NCBI RefSeq assembly: GCF_900102505.1
Contig: NZ_FMVT01000002.1
Location: forward strand, 186,001-250,000
Source: Paracoccus tibetensis
GTDB taxonomy: Bacteria; Pseudomonadota; Alphaproteobacteria; Rhodobacterales; Rhodobacteraceae
Length of the DNA stretch: 64,000 nt
Direction: 5' to 3'
Shown: one piece after another, positions 54,462-64,000 of the stretch
Layout of the letters: every line of letters begins with the position of its first letter
Position numbering within the stretch: position 1 is the first letter of the stretch
The notes under the pieces: generated by a model
The model's input: only the letters and a program-made list of their open reading frames with translations
Databases searched by the model: none
Told to the model about the DNA's origin: nothing
Made by a program: the position numbers and the translations under genes

Positions 54462-55262
54462 TCAGGGGCGCTGCGTCAGGGGCGCCGGACGCGGCTCGTT
54501 CCGGGCCAGGCCTGCGGGACTACGGGCCGGCCGGACGGCGCCGTCCAGCAGCTCCAGCGGGCTCGGCACATGGACCTTGATCCCCGGCCCCACCGGCGCG
54601 CGGGTCTGCTTGGACAGCTCGACCAGCACCACCCCCGCGATCAGCACCCGGCTGATCCTGAGGCCGAGCCGCTCCCAGAACTGGGCGCTGCGCAGCCAGA
54701 AGCGCCTTTCCGAGGGCGGCACGTAGACGGCCGAGCCGTGCCATTCCGGCGACAGGCCCGCCGCCCGCATCTGCGCCTCGATCTGGCCGGTCGTGTAGGC
54801 GCGGCCATAGCCGAAGGGCGTGCGCTCGGACGCGGCCCAGAGACCTGCGCGGTTCGGCACCATCACCATCATTCGCCCCCCCGGCCCCAGGCAGCGCCAG
54901 GCCTCGGCCAGCAACTCGCGCGGATGCTCGGAGGTCTCGATCCCGTGCAGCATCACTAGGCGGTCGATGCTGCCCGTCTCGATCGGCCAGGCGGTCTCGT
55001 CGCACAGGACGGCGTGGTTCGCCATGCCGACAGGCCAGGGCATGACCCCCTGCTGGCCCGGCATCAGCGCCGTCACCCGCCGCGCCGTCGCCAGATAGGG
55101 CCGCAGCATGGGGGCAGCAAAGCCGAAGCCCGCGACCGTCATCCCGGTGCAGCCGCCCGGCGCCCATCGCTCGGTCAGCCGGTCGCGCAGGATGCGCTGG
55201 ACGACGCGGCCAAGCGCGCGCTGATAGTAGAACCGTCTCAGCTGGTCGATGTCGTGGTGCAT
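54462..55262 (-). CDS. Class I SAM-dependent methyltransferase
   Basis: From ATG 55262 the product is 266 residues. VAGFGFAAPMLRPYL stands where motif I (GxGxG) is expected, with a partly altered glycine pattern. SIDRLVMLHGIETSEHPRELLAEAWRCLGPGGRMMVMVPNRAGLW contains motifs post-I to III of the Methyltransf_11 group. TPFGYGRAYTTGQIEAQMRAAGL follows. The C-terminal 60 residues are low-complexity and end in PLTQRP. Substrate unknown. Divergent from gloB. Confidence 0.82.
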   Translation of the reverse strand: MHHDIDQLRRFYYQRALGRVVQRILRDRLTERWAPGGCTGMTVAGFGFAAPMLRPYLATARRVTALMPGQQGVMPWPVGMANHAVLCDETAWPIETGSIDRLVMLHGIETSEHPRELLAEAWRCLGPGGRMMVMVPNRAGLWAASERTPFGYGRAYTTGQIEAQMRAAGLSPEWHGSAVYVPPSERRFWLRSAQFWERLGLRISRVLIAGVVLVELSKQTRAPVGPGIKVHVPSPLELLDGAVRPARSPAGLARNEPRPAPLTQRP

Positions 55263-55320
55263 TGCGCCCCGGGCCGGCATTTGTCAGGCTTCAGGTGACC
55301 ACAAGGGGAAGGATTTGCCA

Positions 55321-56097
55321 ATGCCGGTGGAAAACGCACCGCTGACCGCGCCGACGCTGGAGCTGGTGACCCTGCGCTGCCTTGCGGACAACTACGCCTA
55401 CCTGCTGCATGGCGCGGCGGGCACGGTGCTGATCGACGCCCCAGAGGCCGAGCCGATCCTGACCGAGCTGGAGGCGCGCGGCTGGCGGCTCGACGCCATC
55501 CTGCTGACGCACCACCACGACGACCACATCCAGGCCGTCCCGCAGATCGTCGCCGCGACCGGCGCGCGCGTCATCGGCGCCGCCGCCGATGCCGACCGCC
55601 TGCCGCCGCTGGACCTGGCCGTCGCGCCCGGCGAGCCGCTCGAGGTGCTGGGCGAGCCGGTGGCGGTCATCGACGTGCCCGGCCACACGATCGGCCATGT
55701 CGCCTTCCATTTCCCGAACTCGGGCTACGCCTTCACCGCCGACAGCCTCATGGCCCTCGGCTGCGGGCGGCTGTTCGAGGGGGATGCGCCGACCATGTGG
55801 CAGAGCCTCATGCGGCTGGACGCGCTGCCCGGATCGACGCTGATCTGCTCGGGGCACGACTACTGCAAGGGCAACGGCGCCTTTGCCCTGTCGGTCGATC
55901 CCGACAACCCCGCGCTGCACGCGCGGCTGGAGGCCATCGCAGCGGCGCGCCAGCCCTGCGCCCCCGCCACGCTGGAGGAAGAGCGCGCCACGAACCCCTT
56001 CCTGCGCGCCGCCGCGCTGCGCGAAAGCCTGGGGATGATCGGGGCGAGCGACGCCGAGGTCTTCGCCCGGCTGCGGCAGATGAAGGACGCCTTCTAG
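55321..56097 (+). CDS. gloB: Hydroxyacylglutathione hydrolase (glyoxalase II)
   Basis: ATG 55321 gives 258 residues. The di-metal motif is THHHDDH (residues 63-69), with VPGHTIGHVAFHF, YAFTADSLMALGCGRLFEG and CSGHDYCKGNGAFAL later. The C-terminal domain has ERATNPFLR. It releases D-lactate and glutathione from S-lactoylglutathione. The start context is GGGGAAGGA ten bases upstream. Confidence 0.95.
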   Translation: MPVENAPLTAPTLELVTLRCLADNYAYLLHGAAGTVLIDAPEAEPILTELEARGWRLDAILLTHHHDDHIQAVPQIVAATGARVIGAAADADRLPPLDLAVAPGEPLEVLGEPVAVIDVPGHTIGHVAFHFPNSGYAFTADSLMALGCGRLFEGDAPTMWQSLMRLDALPGSTLICSGHDYCKGNGAFALSVDPDNPALHARLEAIAAARQPCAPATLEEERATNPFLRAAALRESLGMIGASDAEVFARLRQMKDAF

Positions 56098-56117
56098 GCG
56101 CGGCAGGGGGGCGCTCT

Positions 56118-56148
56118 CTTGAAAGGCGCCCTTTGTGACATCACATCT
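56118..56148 (+). promoter_or_regulatory. Candidate RpoH-type promoter of clpA
   Basis: CTTGAAA (56118-56124) and CACATCT (56142-56148) are 17 bases apart, close to the alphaproteobacterial heat-shock pattern CTTGAA-N-C.CAT.T. The same stretch contains GGGCGC/GCGCCC (56109-56131), which may end gloB transcription. Confidence 0.4.
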
Positions 56149-56293
56149 GCCTCATCCGTGGGAAATTCCGATGCCGGCGACGAATTGCCTCTTGATGCCG
56201 GCCGAAATCCACCAAATCTTTACCTTATCATGACAGTCTGGGCAGGTGGGTGTCGTGAGCCCATACCGCCAGCCGACTGACAGGAGACGACCC

Positions 56294-58618
56294 GTGCCAA
56301 GTTTCTCGACCTCCCTGGAACAGGCCATCCACCAGGCGCTCGCGCTGGCAAACGAACATCGACATGAGCTTGCGACGCTTGAGCACCTGCTGCTGGCGCT
56401 GACCGAGGAACCGGACGCGGTCAAGGTGATGCGCGCCTGCAATGTCGATCTGGACGAGCTGCGCAAGACCCTGGTCGAATTCATCGAGGATGACCTCTCG
56501 ACCCTCATCACCGACATCGAGGGCTCGGAAGCCGTGCCGACGGCCGCCTTCCAGCGCGTGATCCAGCGCGCCGCCATCCATGTCCAAAGCTCCGGCCGGC
56601 AGGAGGTGACGGGCGCCAACGTCCTCGTCGCCATCTTCGCCGAGCGCGAATCCAACGCCGCCTATTTCCTACAGGAAATGGACATGACCCGCTACGACGC
56701 GGTCAACTTCATCGCGCATGGCGTCGCGAAGAACCCCTCGTTCAACGAGCCGCGCAAGGTGGTCGGCTCGGACGAGCCGGTCGAGCAGACCAAGGCCGAG
56801 ACCGCGCAGGAATCCAAGGACGAAACGGCGCTCGGCAAGTATTGCGTGGACCTGAACCAGAAGTCCCGCAAGGGCGACGTGGACCCGCTGATCGGCCGCG
56901 AGGCCGAGGTCGAGCGCGCGATCCAGGTCCTCTGCCGCCGCCGCAAGAACAACCCGCTGCTGGTGGGCGATCCCGGCGTGGGCAAGACCGCCATCGCGGA
57001 AGGGCTGGCGCTGAAGATCACGCGCGGCGAGACGCCAGACGTGCTGGCGGGGGCGACCATCTTCTCGCTCGACATGGGCGCGCTGCTGGCCGGCACCCGC
57101 TATCGCGGCGACTTCGAGGAGCGGCTGAAGGCAGTCGTGAAGGAGCTCGAGGCCCATCCGGACGCGATCCTCTTCATCGACGAGATCCACACCGTGATCG
57201 GCGCGGGCGCGACTTCGGGCGGGGCGATGGATGCCTCGAACCTGCTGAAGCCGGCGCTGGCTGGTGGCAAGCTGCGCTGCATGGGCTCGACGACCTACAA
57301 GGAGTATCGTCAGCACTTCGAGAAGGACCGCGCCCTCAGCCGGCGCTTCCAGAAGATCGACGTGAACGAGCCTTCGGTCCCGGACACGATCAAGATCCTC
57401 ATGGGCCTGAAGCCGCATTTCGAGAAGCACCACGACCTGCGTTACACCAATGACGCGATCAAGTCGGCGGTGGAGCTGGCGTCCCGCTACATCAACGACC
57501 GCAAGCTGCCCGACAGCGCCATCGACGTCATCGACGAGGCGGGCGCCGCGCAGCACCTGGTCGCGGAAAGCAAGCGCCGCAAGACGATCAGCCCCAAGGA
57601 GATCGAGGCCGTGGTGGCCAAGATCGCCCGCATCCCGCCCAAGAACGTCAGCAAGAACGACGCCGAGGTGCTGCGCGATCTGGAGACGACGCTGAAGCGC
57701 GTGGTCTTCGGCCAGGACAACGCGATCGAGATGCTGTCCTCGGCGATCAAGCTGGCCCGCGCGGGCCTGCGCGAGCCCGAGAAGCCCATCGGCAACTACC
57801 TCTTCGCCGGCCCCACGGGCGTCGGCAAGACCGAGGTCGCCAAGCAGCTGGCCACCAGCCTCGGGGTCGAGCTGATCCGCTTCGACATGTCCGAATACAT
57901 GGAGAAGCACGCGGTGAGCCGTCTGATCGGCGCGCCTCCGGGCTATGTGGGCTTCGACCAGGGCGGGCTTCTGACGGACGGGGTCGACCAGCACCCGCAT
58001 TGCGTCCTTCTGCTGGACGAGATCGAGAAGGCGCATCCCGACGTCTTCAACATCCTGCTGCAGATCATGGATGCGGGCCGCCTGACCGACCATAACGGCC
58101 GCACGGTGGACTTCCGCAACGTGATCCTGATCATGACCTCGAACGCGGGGGCGGCGGACCAGGCCAAGGCGGCGATCGGCTTCGGCCGCGACCGGCGCGA
58201 GGGCGAGGACACGGCCGCCATCGAGCGGACCTTCACGCCCGAGTTCCGCAACCGCCTGGACGCGATCATCTCCTTCGCGCCGCTCTCGCGCGAGGTGGTG
58301 GTCCATGTGGTCGAGAAGTTCGTGCTGCAACTGGAGGCGCAGCTGATGGACCGCAACGTCCACATCGAGCTGACGCCGGAAGCCGCCGACTGGCTGGCCG
58401 AGAAGGGCTATGACGACCGGATGGGTGCACGCCCCCTCGGCCGGGTCATCCAGGAGCACATCAAGAAGCCCCTGGCGGAAGAGCTGCTCTTCGGACGCCT
58501 CACCAAGGGCGGCGTGGTCCGCGTGAAGATCGAGGACGACAAGCCCGCCTTCGACATCTCGGGCCCCGACACCCCGCGGATCGGCAAGTCGAAGACCCCG
58601 CTTCTGACGGCCGAGTGA
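56294..58618 (+). CDS. clpA: ATP-dependent Clp protease ATP-binding subunit ClpA
   Basis: I chose GTG 56294, with GGAG seven bases upstream; the frame is open to 56246. The product is 774 residues. It has the N-domain ([35 protein letters not shown]), a first AAA+ module with [18 protein letters not shown] and a second with [53 protein letters not shown]. The [14 protein letters not shown] region corresponds to the ClpP-binding loop. It unfolds substrates for ClpP. clpS, the usual upstream neighbour, is not in the window. Confidence 0.97.
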   Translation: MPSFSTSLEQAIHQALALANEHRHELATLEHLLLALTEEPDAVKVMRACNVDLDELRKTLVEFIEDDLSTLITDIEGSEAVPTAAFQRVIQRAAIHVQSSGRQEVTGANVLVAIFAERESNAAYFLQEMDMTRYDAVNFIAHGVAKNPSFNEPRKVVGSDEPVEQTKAETAQESKDETALGKYCVDLNQKSRKGDVDPLIGREAEVERAIQVLCRRRKNNPLLVGDPGVGKTAIAEGLALKITRGETPDVLAGATIFSLDMGALLAGTRYRGDFEERLKAVVKELEAHPDAILFIDEIHTVIGAGATSGGAMDASNLLKPALAGGKLRCMGSTTYKEYRQHFEKDRALSRRFQKIDVNEPSVPDTIKILMGLKPHFEKHHDLRYTNDAIKSAVELASRYINDRKLPDSAIDVIDEAGAAQHLVAESKRRKTISPKEIEAVVAKIARIPPKNVSKNDAEVLRDLETTLKRVVFGQDNAIEMLSSAIKLARAGLREPEKPIGNYLFAGPTGVGKTEVAKQLATSLGVELIRFDMSEYMEKHAVSRLIGAPPGYVGFDQGGLLTDGVDQHPHCVLLLDEIEKAHPDVFNILLQIMDAGRLTDHNGRTVDFRNVILIMTSNAGAADQAKAAIGFGRDRREGEDTAAIERTFTPEFRNRLDAIISFAPLSREVVVHVVEKFVLQLEAQLMDRNVHIELTPEAADWLAEKGYDDRMGARPLGRVIQEHIKKPLAEELLFGRLTKGGVVRVKIEDDKPAFDISGPDTPRIGKSKTPLLTAE

Positions 58619-58631
58619 CAGGAACAACAGC

Positions 58632-58656
58632 AGGGCCCTGCCGATGGTGGGGCCCT
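58632..58656 (+). terminator. Hairpin after clpA
   Basis: AGGGCCC (58632-58638) and GGGCCCT (58650-58656) form a perfect 7-bp stem with an 11-base loop, 13 bases after the clpA stop, followed by CTTG. Confidence 0.6.
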
Positions 58657-58943
58657 CTTGCAGCACGCGCCAGGCAAGCGGCGATCCCTTGAGCGCCCTT
58701 CTGTTGGTCAGCACGGTGACGATGCTGCTCCCCGACATCGCTGACTTCAATTTTCGCGTCTTTGCGCCGCCACAGACCTATTCCAGCGCGATCTGGTGCT
58801 CGTGATTACTCTGCGATAAATGTCACGCCGAATGGATGGCAGAAGCTCATGAGCGCCCGCCCCTCCCTCGCGCATGGCACTTTGGAAGCAAACGGGACAC
58901 AGTCGAGGCACCCCTTTCGCACCCTCCTTGGGCAGAGCAACAG
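58657..58943. other. Intergenic region between clpA and a GNAT gene, nothing recognised
   Basis: These 287 bases hold no convincing gene. The middle (about 58745-58830) is somewhat AT-richer, where a promoter for the acetyltransferase may lie. Confidence 0.35.
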
Positions 58944-59492
58944 ATGCCCCGCGCCTACCGACTCTCTGACAGTCTCACGACCTCGCACTACCTGCTGCGC
59001 CGAGTGACGACGGCGGATGCCGCAGCCATCTTCACCAGCTACGCCGCGGATGCGGATGTGACGCGCTTCCTTGGCTGGACGCCGCATCGGCATGTGGCAG
59101 AGACGGAGCGGTTCCTCGCCGGTGCCGCGCGGGAATGGGAGGACGGCAGCGGCTTCCCCCTCATCGTCTCCCCTCGTGGCGCGCCAGCGGAGGTCATCGG
59201 AATGTTCCACCCGCGCCTTCGAGGCAGTTCCGTCAGCTATGGCTACGTGATCGCCCGCCGCGCGTGGGGCCGCGGCTGCGCGTCCGAGATCCTTTCTTGC
59301 CTCGTGCAGCACGCCCTCGCCCATCCTGCGATCTTCCGGACCGAGGCCTTCTGCGACGAACGCAACGTCGCCTCCGCACGCGTCATGGAGCGTGCAGGGA
59401 TGCAGCGCGAGGGTCGTCTGCGCCGCTACTTCCTGCACCCGAACCTCTCGCCCGAGCCGACCGACTGCCTGCTCTACGCCCGGGTGCGCTAG
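58944..59492 (+). CDS. GNAT family N-acetyltransferase (RimJ/RimL-like)
   Basis: From ATG 58944 the product is 182 residues; the frame is open upstream to 58836 without an RBS. It has LTTSHYLLRRVTTADAAAIFTSYAADADVTRFLGWTPHR, GYVIARRAWGRGCASEILSCLVQHAL (the acetyl-CoA loop, with R-x-x-G-x-G/A pattern), TEAFCDERNVASARVMERAGMQREG and a final YARVR. These are hallmarks of Acetyltransf_3 proteins such as RimJ/RimL. The substrate is unknown. It converges on pabC. Confidence 0.88.
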   Translation: MPRAYRLSDSLTTSHYLLRRVTTADAAAIFTSYAADADVTRFLGWTPHRHVAETERFLAGAAREWEDGSGFPLIVSPRGAPAEVIGMFHPRLRGSSVSYGYVIARRAWGRGCASEILSCLVQHALAHPAIFRTEAFCDERNVASARVMERAGMQREGRLRRYFLHPNLSPEPTDCLLYARVR

Positions 59493-59558
59493 GCGCCGGG
59501 GGTGCGGGGGCGGGCCCCCGCGCGCAGGCGGCCCCTTCGATGGGGGCCGGCTGCGCCC

Positions 59559-60194
59559 TCAGCCGAGCTGCGCCGGGATGAGGCCGCGCAGCGCGTTGCC
59601 GCAGAAGACCTCCCGGCCCGCCAGATCCGCCGGAGACAACACCGCCTCGCGGGCCCGCCCCGCCGCCAGCAGGCTCTCGCGCAGCACGCCGGGCAGAAGC
59701 CCCGAGGACAGCGGCGGCGTCAGCAGCAGACCGCGCTCCGCGACAAAGAGGCTGGTGATGGTCCCCTCGCACAGCTCGCCGCGCTCGTTCAGCAGCAGCG
59801 CCTCGTCGGCGCCCGGCTTCAGGCGCGCGCGCGCGCGGTCGTAGACCGCCCGCTGCGACGACTTGATCCCCAGCCACGGATCGTCCGAGCGCAGCCGCTC
59901 GTCGGAGATCACCACCCGCCAGACTGGCGGGCTCGGGGGAAGCGGCGCTTGCGTCAGCGCGACGGCACCCGCGGCATCGATCGCAAGCCGGGCGCGCAGC
60001 GGACGGCCGCGCGGCAGGCTGGCCAAGGCCTGCGCGACGGCGGTTTCGTCCAGGCTGAAGCCCACCGCCGCGCAGCCCCGACGCAGGCGGGCGAGGTGCA
60101 AGGGCCACAGCCGGATGCTGCGATCCGCCTCGGCGCGCATCGTCTCGAAGACGGTCAGGTCGGGGGGGTAAGGTCCAGGTATGCGGCCTTGCAC
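59559..60194 (-). CDS. pabC: Aminodeoxychorismate lyase-like class IV aminotransferase
   Basis: I chose GTG 60194, which has GGAGG five to six bases upstream; ATG 60209 is the alternative. The product is about 211 residues, a short fold-type IV PLP enzyme. It has PDLTVFETMRAEADRSIRLWPLHLARLRRG, the Lys region WLGIKSSQRAVYDRAR, DEALLLNERGELCEGTITSLFV and a final PLSSGLLPGVLRESLL. With PabB it makes 4-aminobenzoate for folate. Its 5' end overlaps the pabB 3' end by about 40 bases. Confidence 0.88.
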   Translation of the reverse strand: MQGRIPGPYPPDLTVFETMRAEADRSIRLWPLHLARLRRGCAAVGFSLDETAVAQALASLPRGRPLRARLAIDAAGAVALTQAPLPPSPPVWRVVISDERLRSDDPWLGIKSSQRAVYDRARARLKPGADEALLLNERGELCEGTITSLFVAERGLLLTPPLSSGLLPGVLRESLLAAGRAREAVLSPADLAGREVFCGNALRGLIPAQLG

Positions 60195-61276
60195 AGCGCC
60201 TCCTCCCATTCGCTGCCGGCGCGGCTGTCATGGACGATGCCGCCGCCGACATTCAGCCGCAGCCGCCCCTCGCGCGTCATCCAGGGCGAGCGGATCGCGA
60301 CGGAAAACCGCATTGGCCCCGCAGGGTCCACCCATCCGATGGCGCCGCAATAGACCTCGCGCGGGGCGTCTTCCAGCTCGGCGATGATCTCCATCGCGCG
60401 GATCTTCGGCGCGCCGGTGATCGAGCCGCAGGGAAAGAGCGCCCCGAGGATCTGCGCCAGCCCGACGCCCGGGCGAAGCTGTCCCGCCACGGTCGAGACC
60501 ATCTGGTGCACCGTCGCGTAGCTCTCGATGGCGAAGAGCGAGGGCACATGCACGCTGCCCGGATGGCAGATGCGGCTGATGTCGTTCCTCAGGAGGTCCA
60601 CGATCATCAGGTTCTCGGCCCGGTTCTTGTCGCTGCGGGCCAGGGCGCGGGCCGCCTCGGCATCCGCGCGCCCCGATCCCCGCGGCGCAGTGCCCTTCAT
60701 CGGGCGTGTCTCGATGCGGCCCGCGGCATCCACGGCGAAGAACAGCTCGGGGCTGCGGGAGAGGACCACCGGGCCGCCGAGATCGACGAGCGCCCCCTCG
60801 CCCACCGGCTGGCGGGCCGCCAGCGCGGCATAGAGGGCCAGCGGATCGCCCGCGCAGTCGGCCTCCATCGGGAAGGTCAGGTTGATCTGGTAGGTGTCGC
60901 CCGCCTCGATATAGGCATGGACCGCCGCGATGGCCGCGTCATAGCGGGCGCGGTCCCAGAGGGGGCGGGGCGCCGTGATGCTGCCGCCGGGCGCGGGCAG
61001 CGGCGGCGCCGGGCGGGGGCCGTCGAAGACGCCCATCAGGATCAGCGGCATCTCGCGCCGCGCCGGCATCAGGGCGAAGAGGCGCGGGTCCAGCGCGAAG
61101 CCCAGCTCATAGGAGAGATAGCCCGCGAGCCAGCAGCCCCGCGCCTGCGCGGCCTGCATCGCGGCGAGGGCCGGGCCGACGCCGGCCGGCGTGTCGGCGC
61201 GGATCACCGTCTGCGGCGCCTCGAAGAGGGTACCGCCGGGGATCGGGCCGCGGTCGAAGCGGACGCGGCCGCTCAC
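60155..61276 (-). CDS. pabB: Aminodeoxychorismate synthase component I
   Basis: The product is 373 residues and starts at a GTG (61276) that overlaps the mfd stop. Chorismate-binding motifs are YIEAGDTYQINLTFPME, SPELFFAVDAAGRIETRPMKGTAPRG, LMIVDLLRNDISRI, LFPCGSITGAPKIRAMEIIAELE and FSVAIRSPW with RLNVGGGIVHDS. It is shorter than E. coli PabB because the N-terminal part is reduced. No pabA is adjacent. Confidence 0.94.
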   Translation of the reverse strand: MSGRVRFDRGPIPGGTLFEAPQTVIRADTPAGVGPALAAMQAAQARGCWLAGYLSYELGFALDPRLFALMPARREMPLILMGVFDGPRPAPPLPAPGGSITAPRPLWDRARYDAAIAAVHAYIEAGDTYQINLTFPMEADCAGDPLALYAALAARQPVGEGALVDLGGPVVLSRSPELFFAVDAAGRIETRPMKGTAPRGSGRADAEAARALARSDKNRAENLMIVDLLRNDISRICHPGSVHVPSLFAIESYATVHQMVSTVAGQLRPGVGLAQILGALFPCGSITGAPKIRAMEIIAELEDAPREVYCGAIGWVDPAGPMRFSVAIRSPWMTREGRLRLNVGGGIVHDSRAGSEWEEALCKAAYLDLTPPT

Positions 61277-64000
61277 GCCCGCGCCTTTCCTTCCTTCGCG
61301 GCCTTGCCCTCCTTGGCGGCGGCCTTGCCTGCCTTGACCTTTGCGGCCAGATCGCGCGCCACGGAGAAGGCCGCCTTGATCCGCTCGGCGTCCGAGGGCA
61401 GGTCGCGCAGCAGCACGACCTTGTTGTCGGCGACCTTCGCCTGACCGCGCTCCTCGGTCAGGAACTCCACCAGACCGGCCGGGTTCGGGAACTTGTCCAT
61501 GTGGAACTGCACCGTGACGCCCTTGGGCCCGGCATCCAGCTTCGAGATGTTGGCGCGCTTGGCCATCGCCTTGATGCGGATGACCAGCAGCAGCGTGTTC
61601 ACCTCGCGCGGCAGGGCCCCGAAGCGGTCGATCAGCTCGGCCGCGAAGCCCTCCAGCTCAACCTTGGTGGTCAGCTCGGCGAGGCGGCGGTAGAGGCCGA
61701 GGCGGACGTCCAGATCGGGGATGTAGCTCTCGGGGATCGTGACCGGCACGCCGAGGTTCAGCTGCGGCGCCCATTCGTCCTCGGGCGTGCCCTCCAGCTC
61801 GCCCGAGCGGAGCTTGGCGATCGTTTCCTCCAGCATCTGCTGGTAAAGCTCGTAGCCGACCTCCTTGATGTGGCCGGACTGCTCTTCGCCCAGAAGGTTG
61901 CCGGCGCCGCGCAGGTCCATGTCCTGGCTGGCGATGTTGAAGCCCGCGCCCAGCCCGTCGATCGAGCCGAGGAACTTCAGCCGCCGCATCGCCTGCGGGG
62001 TCAGCGGCTGGCGCGGCTTGGTGGTCAGGTAGGCGTATGCGCGGGCCTTGGACCGGCCCACCCGCCCCCGGATCTGGTAGAGCTGGGCTAGGCCGAACAT
62101 GTCCGCCCGCCAGACGATCATCGTGTTGGCCGTCGGGATGTCGAGGCCGCTCTCCACGATGGTGGTCGCCAGCAGCACGTCATGGCTGCCGTCGTAGAAG
62201 GCGTTCATGCGCTGGTCCAGATCACCCGCCGCCAGCTGGCCATGAGCGACGATGTAGTTCAGCTCGGGCATGTTCTCCTTGAGCCAATGCTCGACGTCCG
62301 GCAGGTCCGACAGGCGCGGGACGACGAAGAAGCTCTGCCCGCCGCGATACTTCTCGCGCAGCAGCGCCTCGCGGATGGTGACGCTGTCGAATTCGCTGAC
62401 ATAGGTGCGGATCGCGAGGCGGTCCACCGGGGGCGTGCCGATGACCGAAAGGTCGCGCACGCCGGTCAGGGACAGCTGCAGCGTGCGCGGGATGGGCGTC
62501 GCGGTCAGGGTCAGGACGTGGATGTCGCTGCGCAGCTCCTTCAGGCGTTCCTTGTGGGCGACGCCGAAATGCTGCTCTTCGTCGATGATCAGCAGGCCGA
62601 GGTTCTTGAAGCGGATGCCCTTGGCCAGCACCGCATGGGTGCCGACGACGATGTCGACGCTGCCATCCGAAAGTCCGGTGCGGGTCGCCGCGGCATCCTT
62701 GGCCGAGACGAAGCGCGACAGGGGCCGGACGTTGATCGCGGTAACGCGGAAGCGTTCGGCGAAGGTCTTGAAGTGCTGGCGCGCCAGCAGCGTCGTCGGC
62801 GCGACCACGGCGACCTGCATGCCCTGGCTGGCGGCGATGAAGGCGGCGCGCATGGCGACCTCGGTCTTGCCGAAGCCGACATCGCCCACGACCAGCCGGT
62901 CCATCGGGCGGCCGGCGGCCAGATCGCCCGCCACATCCTCGATGGCGGAAAGCTGGTCGTCCGTCTCGCTATAGGGGAAGCGGGCAAGGAACTGCTGCCA
63001 TTCGTGATCCTCGGGCTCCAGCACCGGGGCGGGACGCAGCAGGCGCTCGGCCGCGACGCGCATCAGCTTGTCGGCGATCAGCTTGATGCGTTCCTTCAGG
63101 CGGGCCTTGCGCGCCTGCCAGGCGCCGCCACCCAGCTTGTCCAGAAGCCCTTCCTCGTGACCGTAGCGGCTGAGAAGCTCGATGTTCTCGACCGGCAGCA
63201 GCAGCCGGTCGCCGCCCGCATATTCCAGCGCCACGCAATCGTGGGGCACCTTCATCGCGATCACGGTCTCGATGCCCATGTAGCGGCCGATGCCGTGCTC
63301 GACATGGACGACCAGGTCGCCGGGGCTGAGGGTGGCGGTGTCCTTGAGGAAGTTCTCGGCCTTGCGGCGCTTCTTGGCGCCCCGGATCAGCCGGTCGCCC
63401 AGCACGTCCTGTTCCGAGATGACCGCGATGCGGCCAAGGGCGGTGCCGTCGGCGACAAAGCCCTCCTCCAGCGGCCAGACGGCGAGGCCGATGGCGCCCG
63501 CCGCGTCGGGCAGGTCGCGCAGGTCCGCGATGGGCTTGGCGCCGGCCAGTCCCTCGTCGGTCAGCAGCCCGGCCAGCCGCTCGCGGGCGCCGTCCGAGAA
63601 GCTGGCGATGACGACGCGGCGGTCCTTTGCCAGCGCCTTCACGTGATCGGCCAAGGCCGCGAAGAGGTTGATCGACTCGGCCTGCCGCTCGGGCGCGAAG
63701 TTGCGCCCGACCCGGCCGCCGGCGTCGAGGACACCCGGTCCCGGCGGCTGGTTCAGCACCGACAGGCGCAGCGTCCGGTGCGCGCCCAGCCAGCGGGACC
63801 ATTCCTCCTCGGAAGGGAACATCAGGTCCGGCGGGACGGGCTTGTAGACGTTGTCCGTGCGACCCTTGGCGGCCATGGCGGCGCGGCGGGCGTCGAATTG
63901 CTCGGCGATGGTCGAACGGCGCGCGTCGATCACCTGCCCGATATGGTCGTCCAGCACCACCGAAGCGCCGGGCATGTAGTCGAAAAGGCTCTCCATCCGC
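61273..64000 (-). CDS. mfd: Transcription-repair coupling factor Mfd (partial, C-terminal about 900 residues)
   Basis: The reading frame is open to the right edge, so the N-terminal UvrB-homology part is outside. Visible are the RNA-polymerase-interacting region (LSPGDLVVHVEHGIGRYMGIETV and YAGGDRLLLPVENIELLSRYG), the RecG-like motor with Walker A in GDVGFGKTEVAMRAAF and IIDEEQHFGVAHKERLK, LTATPIPRTLQLSLTGVRDLS, QLYQIRGRVGRS and the C-terminal TRCF domain. A Lys/Ala-rich tail ends the protein. Mfd removes stalled RNA polymerase and recruits UvrA. Confidence 0.97.
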   Translation of the reverse strand, partial: RMESLFDYMPGASVVLDDHIGQVIDARRSTIAEQFDARRAAMAAKGRTDNVYKPVPPDLMFPSEEEWSRWLGAHRTLRLSVLNQPPGPGVLDAGGRVGRNFAPERQAESINLFAALADHVKALAKDRRVVIASFSDGARERLAGLLTDEGLAGAKPIADLRDLPDAAGAIGLAVWPLEEGFVADGTALGRIAVISEQDVLGDRLIRGAKKRRKAENFLKDTATLSPGDLVVHVEHGIGRYMGIETVIAMKVPHDCVALEYAGGDRLLLPVENIELLSRYGHEEGLLDKLGGGAWQARKARLKERIKLIADKLMRVAAERLLRPAPVLEPEDHEWQQFLARFPYSETDDQLSAIEDVAGDLAAGRPMDRLVVGDVGFGKTEVAMRAAFIAASQGMQVAVVAPTTLLARQHFKTFAERFRVTAINVRPLSRFVSAKDAAATRTGLSDGSVDIVVGTHAVLAKGIRFKNLGLLIIDEEQHFGVAHKERLKELRSDIHVLTLTATPIPRTLQLSLTGVRDLSVIGTPPVDRLAIRTYVSEFDSVTIREALLREKYRGGQSFFVVPRLSDLPDVEHWLKENMPELNYIVAHGQLAAGDLDQRMNAFYDGSHDVLLATTIVESGLDIPTANTMIVWRADMFGLAQLYQIRGRVGRSKARAYAYLTTKPRQPLTPQAMRRLKFLGSIDGLGAGFNIASQDMDLRGAGNLLGEEQSGHIKEVGYELYQQMLEETIAKLRSGELEGTPEDEWAPQLNLGVPVTIPESYIPDLDVRLGLYRRLAELTTKVELEGFAAELIDRFGALPREVNTLLLVIRIKAMAKRANISKLDAGPKGVTVQFHMDKFPNPAGLVEFLTEERGQAKVADNKVVLLRDLPSDAERIKAAFSVARDLAAKVKAGKAAAKEGKAAKEGKARA

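Noticed and set aside
56669..58750. 693-codon antisense frame across clpA
   Set aside because: Same shadow effect; the sense strand encodes a complete ClpA.

Overview
The window is chromosomal DNA from a high-GC alphaproteobacterium, most likely a member of the Rhodobacteraceae close to Paracoccus or Rhodobacter. The reasons are the strong G/C third-position bias, the atpHAGDC cluster without F0 genes, the dnaX-ybaB-recR and glcDEF arrangements, and the many TTG-N17-TAGAG-like promoters. No rRNA, tRNA, insertion sequence or CRISPR array was seen.

Region 1 (1-18.1 kb) is an accessory exopolysaccharide island related to the Pel system but rewired. pelD-pelE-pelF-pelG (2809-7472) are translationally coupled behind an OPX/ExoF-like export protein with an SLBB domain. 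pelB and pelC are not present in the window. The functions of PelA appear to be split over three proteins: a divergent PelA-like protein running off the left edge, whose deacetylase metal motif looks degenerate; a stand-alone GH114-like hydrolase (8771-9658); and a 1429-residue deacetylase carrying two DOMON/CBM9-like repeats and C-terminal RTX repeats (9836-14125). The last is followed by its own type I secretion ABC transporter and membrane-fusion protein. An orphan LuxR/CsgD-like regulator without a phosphoacceptor Asp sits in an AT-rich island between pelG and the secreted enzymes. A nucleotide-sugar-dehydrogenase-like protein without visible catalytic motifs ends the island. The simplest model is that the Pel-like inner-membrane synthase makes the polymer, the OPX-like protein helps export it, and the type I system sends a calcium-binding deacetylase outside the cell to modify or tether it.

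Region 2 (18.4-22.0 kb) is a three-gene signalling operon: a periplasmic sulfite-oxidase-fold protein, a hybrid histidine kinase with REC and HPt domains, and a NarL-type response regulator.

Region 3 (22-64 kb) is mostly housekeeping: dnaX-ybaB-recR, hsp20, glcDEF, zapA with a coiled-coil partner, hisB-hisH, ade, cmk, a LuxR solo, rpsB-tsf, eda-MFS, xseA, purD, prs, the F1-ATPase operon atpHAG-(glycosyltransferase)-DC, an H-type lectin-domain protein, gloB, clpA, pabB-pabC and a partial mfd. Short composite GC-rich repeats that double as terminators recur between genes, and one 18-base copy of the repeat head lies inside glcE.
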